DNA from: UBA9611 sp965237595
GTDB lineage: Bacteria > Chloroflexota > Dehalococcoidia > Lucifugimonadales > UBA3495
DNA length: 64,000 bases
NCBI GenBank assembly: GCA_965237595.1
Contig: CBDEFY010000005.1
Span: 65,702-129,701, forward strand
Reading direction: 5' to 3'
In this document: one piece after another, positions 60,970 to 64,000 of the stretch
Numbering within the stretch: position 1 is the first letter of the stretch
Layout of the letters: each line of letters opens with the position of its first letter
The notes under the pieces: generated by a model
Database searches by the model: none
Told to the model about the DNA's origin: nothing
The model's input: only the letters and a program-made list of their open reading frames with translations
Program-made: the position numbers and the translations under genes

Positions 60970-61101
60970 ATGCGCCGGTTTTTGATTCCCTTGGTTTTCG
61001 TGGCACTGTTGACCATTGCAGCGGTAGTACCCGCAGCCGCCAGCGCGCCGGACGAAAAACCCGCTCACTCGGGTCCCGGCTGTAGCGGCAAGTCGATCTA
61101 G
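60970..61101 (+). CDS. 43-aa putative secreted peptide
   Basis: ATG 60970 (AGGTGG upstream): MRRFLIPLVFVALLTIAAVV then PAAASA, a textbook signal peptide with Ala-X-Ala cleavage site, leaving a mature part of about 17 residues (PDEKPAHSGPGCSGKSI) with one Cys. A terminator follows about 80 bases later. Function unknown. Confidence 0.55.
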   Translation: MRRFLIPLVFVALLTIAAVVPAAASAPDEKPAHSGPGCSGKSI

Positions 61102-61182
61102 CTCCACCCTATCTCCGAGGGTATGGACGCCTAGTAAAGCTGCCAATCTCTGCTGAATAACAACCATTAAATCCGGCTATTC

Positions 61183-61219
61183 GGCCCCCGTCCACAGAGA
61201 TGGACCGGGGCCTTTTTTG
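61183..61219 (+). terminator. Intrinsic terminator
   Basis: Near-perfect 12-bp stem GGCCCCCGTCCA / TGGACCGGGGCC, then TTTTTTGCC. Confidence 0.8.
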
Positions 61220-61414
61220 CCTCTAAATAAAGGTGTTCCCCATAATAGTTACGACCATGCTGTTGGTATCTGGAATAATCTTCTTGGTCCGGGGTTAAAC
61301 CTCTATCTAACGGGTTAGTCCGCCGGGACTCCCGTAACTCTCCCGTAATTCTTTCCAATATAAAATGTCCTCACCGGACCGAGTAATCATCCATTTTAGT
61401 TCGAACGAGGGACC

Positions 61415-61846
61415 ATGACCCTGACCAAAGACCGACCCGTAGACGGTTTTGCCGCCGTCGCCACTCCCATTGCACCGGCTCCCATCAAGCCTGAGCCGGC
61501 CCCCAAGCACCGCAGCCGTGACCGCCAACCGTATACTCCCGAACCCGTCGAGGCTACGGTTTTTTGGTGGTGGACCGATGAAGGACGGACTGCCTGCATG
61601 GAAAACCAGTTCTCTACCATGCCAGCCACCCCCATACGCTTCCGCTGCCTAGGGACCAGCAGCTCCAAATACCCCAAGCGTTACCGGGTGGACCTGGCCC
61701 AGGCGTTGGACTGGCTACCCGAGCTCAACCGCCGGGAGCTGAAGGCCTTGGGCAACTCCCTGGCCGAGGCCTTGAGCCGCAAATTGGGCGTGGAAGTGGC
61801 GCCTTTCTCCCCCGATGTTATCGACACAGTTTTGAACGGCGCTTAA
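61415..61846 (+). CDS. Unknown protein with Pro-rich N-terminus
   Basis: 143 residues. Residues 1-45 are Pro/Ala/Lys-rich and probably disordered (PIAPAPIKPEPAPKHRSRDR). Residues 47-143 form a compact segment with VEATVFWWWTDEGRTACMEN, RYRVDLAQALDWLPELNRRE and LKALGNSLAEALSRKLGVEV. No family recognised. It ends in a clear terminator, and is single. Confidence 0.65.
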   Translation: MTLTKDRPVDGFAAVATPIAPAPIKPEPAPKHRSRDRQPYTPEPVEATVFWWWTDEGRTACMENQFSTMPATPIRFRCLGTSSSKYPKRYRVDLAQALDWLPELNRRELKALGNSLAEALSRKLGVEVAPFSPDVIDTVLNGA

Positions 61847-61859
61847 CCTCCACGAATAG

Positions 61860-61896
61860 AAGACCCCGCCCAATTATTCCGGGCCGGGTCTTTTAA
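61860..61896 (+). terminator. Intrinsic terminator
   Basis: Stem AAGACCCCGCCC / GGGCCGGGTCTT (one mismatch), loop AATTATTCC, then TTTTAAAA. Confidence 0.8.
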
Positions 61897-61927
61897 AACA
61901 ACCGGAGCGGCGGAAGTTGAAGAGTGC

Positions 61928-62374
61928 CTACTTCCCAGCGGCAAGCACTCTGTTAAATACGTTACCCATCATCTCGGCTTCCTCTTCGGCTATGTGGCCC
62001 AGGAAGACTTCCCACGCGTTCGTGGAATGGTCCGGGCCTACGTTTTCGATGGTTTCCCTGCCTTTCTGGGTGATAGCGGCGTAATACCCGCGCCGGTCCC
62101 CCGGGCAGGTCTCCCGAATCACCAGGCCAGCCTCGATCATCCGGTCAACCAGCCGGGTGATGCCGCTGCGGGTCAAGAGCACCGAGTCCGCCAGTTCGCC
62201 CATGCGCAGCCTGCCGCCCGGCCCATCGGCCAGTTGCTGCAAAACGTCCCACCACGACAGCGGCAGACCGTGCTGCTCCTGCATCTGACGCTCCAGGTAC
62301 TTCATCACGGACGAATGGGCCTCCAAGAACGACCGCCACATGCGTAGATGCTCCCCCGTATTTGCCGTTGTCAT
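61928..62374 (-). CDS. MarR-family transcriptional regulator
   Basis: 148 residues with the winged helix-turn-helix LRMGELADSVLLTRSGITRL and wing ETCPGDRRGYYAAITQKGRE, flanked by dimerisation helices. It is divergent from the E1 operon and has an inverted repeat 27 bases upstream of its start, so it probably represses itself and may control the dehydrogenase. Ligand unknown. Confidence 0.92.
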   Translation of the reverse strand: MTTANTGEHLRMWRSFLEAHSSVMKYLERQMQEQHGLPLSWWDVLQQLADGPGGRLRMGELADSVLLTRSGITRLVDRMIEAGLVIRETCPGDRRGYYAAITQKGRETIENVGPDHSTNAWEVFLGHIAEEEAEMMGNVFNRVLAAGK

Positions 62375-62400
62375 GCCTAGATTATAGGTCTTTTTAATTG

Positions 62401-62417
62401 GTCAATCAACAATTGAC
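62401..62417. promoter_or_regulatory. Candidate MarR operator
   Basis: Perfect inverted repeat GTCAAT-CAACA-ATTGAC between the divergent marR-type and E1 alpha genes. Confidence 0.55.
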
Positions 62418-62551
62418 AACGCAATCTAATGTCGATGGCGGTCAAAGCCGGCGTGCTATCATGGTTTCGAGATTAACATTGGCTCCATTGATCGTTCTCA
62501 ATGGGATTGGTTCTCACTGGCTAATCACCCGCCTGCAGTCAGGGAGTTAAG

Positions 62552-63556
62552 ATGCCAGCCAACGGCGGTATTGAACGTCTCCGCGACTCCGGACTGGACG
62601 GCTCGGACGCCCAGCGGATCTACCACTACATGCTTCTGGCGCGGGTCATCTCGGAGAAAAGTTGGCTCCTCACCCGGCAGGGACGCGTTTTGTTCACGAT
62701 GCCCTGCGACGGCCAGGAAGCAGCCGACGTCGCCAGCGCCTACGCCTTGGACCGCAGCAACGACTTCATCGTTCCCTACGCCCGTGATCTGGGCGCCATG
62801 CTGGTCAAAGGCATGACTACCCAAGAGGTCATGCTAAACATGTTCGGCAAGGCCGCGGACCCCAACAGCGGCGGCCGCCAGATGCCCATGCACTGGGGCC
62901 ACAAAAAACTGGGAATCATTTCCATGGGCAGCTCGGTGGGCACCACGACCCCCAGGGCGGCAGGTGTGGCACTGGCCTCCAAGCTCAGGAAGCAGGACGC
63001 CGTGACTATCGTCTATTTTGGGGAAGGTTCGGCCAGCGAGGGCGATTTTTATGAAGGGCTGGCCTTCGCGGGCGTCCACCAACTGCCGGTGGTGTTCTTC
63101 TGCAACAACAACGGTTGGGCTACATCGGTCCCAGTCAGCCTCCAGAATTCAGAGCCCTTGGTCGCCAAAAGGGCCCTGGGATACGGGTTCCCCGGCGAAA
63201 CGGTGGACGGCTGCGACCCGTTGGCGGTCCACCAAACGGTGAAAGCGGCGGTGGACCGGGCCCGGTCTGGCGAGGGTCCCACTCTAGTGGAGGCCACCAC
63301 CCTCCGCATGATGCCCCATTCCAGTTCCGACGACCATTCACGCTACCGGTTCCAGGAAGAATTGGACGGGGAGAGAAAACTTGACCCGTTGCCGCGCTTC
63401 AGGGACTTTTTGATTTCCGCCGGACTTCTTGACGAGGAATCAGATCAGACGATGAGGGACTCCGTGGACCGCGAAGTTGAAGAGGCTATTGAATTTGCGG
63501 ACGCGGCATCGGAACCGGACCCTGAATCGGTGTTGGACCGGGTGTACGCGCCGTAG
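62552..63556 (+). CDS. 2-oxoacid dehydrogenase E1 component, alpha subunit
   Basis: 334 residues. Thiamine diphosphate motif GEGSASEGDFYEGLAFAGVH, then FCNNN. Phosphorylation-loop-type segments HSSSDDHSRYR and GRQMPMHWGH are present. It decarboxylates pyruvate, branched 2-oxoacids or acetoin as an alpha2beta2 E1. Sequence alone does not distinguish pyruvate from branched-chain substrates; DGQEAADVASAYAL resembles the branched-chain or acetoin type. GGGAG lies 7 bases before ATG 62552. The beta subunit starts 8 bases after the stop. Confidence 0.92.
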   Translation: MPANGGIERLRDSGLDGSDAQRIYHYMLLARVISEKSWLLTRQGRVLFTMPCDGQEAADVASAYALDRSNDFIVPYARDLGAMLVKGMTTQEVMLNMFGKAADPNSGGRQMPMHWGHKKLGIISMGSSVGTTTPRAAGVALASKLRKQDAVTIVYFGEGSASEGDFYEGLAFAGVHQLPVVFFCNNNGWATSVPVSLQNSEPLVAKRALGYGFPGETVDGCDPLAVHQTVKAAVDRARSGEGPTLVEATTLRMMPHSSSDDHSRYRFQEELDGERKLDPLPRFRDFLISAGLLDEESDQTMRDSVDREVEEAIEFADAASEPDPESVLDRVYAP

Positions 63557-63564
63557 GCGGCCTG

Positions 63565-64000
63565 ATGGGCGAAATGCGCTTGATTGAGGCTGTGCGGGAG
63601 GCCATCCGAGAGGAGATAGCGGCGGACCCAGCCGTGTTCGCCATCGGTCAGGACGTCGGCATAAACGGCGGCGTATTCCGGGTCACCGAAGGTCTGCTGG
63701 CAGAGTTTGGCCCCGATAGGGTCATCGATTCCCCGCTGGCCGAATCAGGCATGGTGGGCGTCGCCATCGGGGCGGCCCTCAACGGATTGCGCCCGGTGGT
63801 CGAGATTCAGTTCGCCGATTTCATATTCCCGGCATTCAACCAGTTGGTCAGCGAAGCGGCGCGGATGTACTACCGCAGCGATTGGGAGTACCCGGTGCCC
63901 ATGGTCATTCGCGCGCCCTACGGCGAAGGCGTACGGGGTGGGCTGTACCACTCCCAGAGCGTTGAGGCCTTCTTCGCCCATGTGCCCGGACTGAAGGTGG
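63565..64000 (+). CDS. 2-oxoacid dehydrogenase E1 component, beta subunit, 3' end outside window
   Basis: ATG 63565 starts MGEMRLIEAVREAIREEIAA and the frame is open to the window edge (145 codons). VFAIGQDVGINGGVFRVTEG, DSPLAESGMVGVAIGAALNG and RAPYGEGVRGGLYHSQS are diagnostic of E1 beta. It pairs with the alpha subunit. E2 and E3 genes would be expected to the right. Confidence 0.93.
   Translation, partial: MGEMRLIEAVREAIREEIAADPAVFAIGQDVGINGGVFRVTEGLLAEFGPDRVIDSPLAESGMVGVAIGAALNGLRPVVEIQFADFIFPAFNQLVSEAARMYYRSDWEYPVPMVIRAPYGEGVRGGLYHSQSVEAFFAHVPGLKV

Noticed and set aside
1..64000. CRISPR arrays, Cas genes or a phage module
   Set aside because: No regularly spaced short repeats and no Cas, capsid, terminase or phage integrase proteins were seen. 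The repeats present are IS copies and palindromes.

Overview
This 64 kb window is a GC-rich bacterial chromosome segment. The gene set suggests a Chloroflexota lineage of the Dehalococcoidia/SAR202 type: two luciferase-like (LLM) flavin monooxygenases, two isocitrate lyase/PEP mutase family enzymes, a haloalkane dehalogenase, a type II haloacid dehalogenase, HemQ and several zinc-ribbon membrane proteins. No rRNA gene is present, so this placement is an inference. Four tRNA genes (Ser-GCU, Leu-GAG, Cys-GCA, Leu-UAA) are present.

Layout. 1-13.7 kb is mostly housekeeping: isochorismatase-like hydrolase (cut by the left edge), a frameshifted GAF histidine kinase, bS21, an FmdB-type zinc ribbon, Dtd, DinB, the nadC-nadA-miaB cluster, tRNA-Ser, an Lrp regulator, ferredoxin, aconitase, HemQ and a DUF2089/membrane/SHOCT cassette. 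13.7-22.4 kb holds an NHL protein, ComB and a DAO-type flavoprotein, and here an IS630 element and two inverted copies of a 1330-bp IS3-family element (called IS-A here) have split two host genes. 22.5-30.3 kb is a metabolic block: LLM oxidoreductase, haloalkane dehalogenase, alpha/beta hydrolase, and larE-larC-(unknown)-larB plus a 46-aa membrane peptide. It should make the nickel-pincer cofactor, although no LarA target is visible. NadA and NadC in the same window supply the nicotinate branch that LarB draws on.

30.3-43 kb is heavily rearranged. It has a PAS-XRE-S24-like regulator cut by IS-A copy 3, a decayed globin-coupled chemoreceptor joined in frame to fibronectin-III sequence and then cut by a 1545-bp IS3-family element (IS-B copy 1), an IS1380 transposase, an ABC transporter remnant joined to yraN, rnhB, mnmA, and IS-A copy 4. 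43-51.6 kb returns to ordinary genes. 51.9-60.6 kb is an IS graveyard: an IS21 element, IS-B copy 2, and IS-B copy 3 with an IS1380 element nested inside it. 60.6-64 kb has small secreted and unknown proteins, a MarR regulator and the start of a divergent pyruvate/2-oxoacid dehydrogenase E1 operon.

Three patterns stand out. Insertion sequences hit coding sequences repeatedly, and in two cases (IS630 at 15.1 kb, IS-A copy 1 at 19.6 kb) removing the element and one target duplication restores the reading frame exactly. Many other genes carry single-base frameshifts or a stop, which means either real gene decay or uncorrected consensus errors. Finally, copies of the same IS show recombinant variant patterns (IS-A) or all share one premature stop codon (IS-B). 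I did not find a system I would call wholly new. The best candidates are the larE-larC-X-larB-small peptide operon, the AT-rich gene flanked by a 47-bp duplication of its neighbour's 3' end, and the PAS-XRE-S24 fusion.
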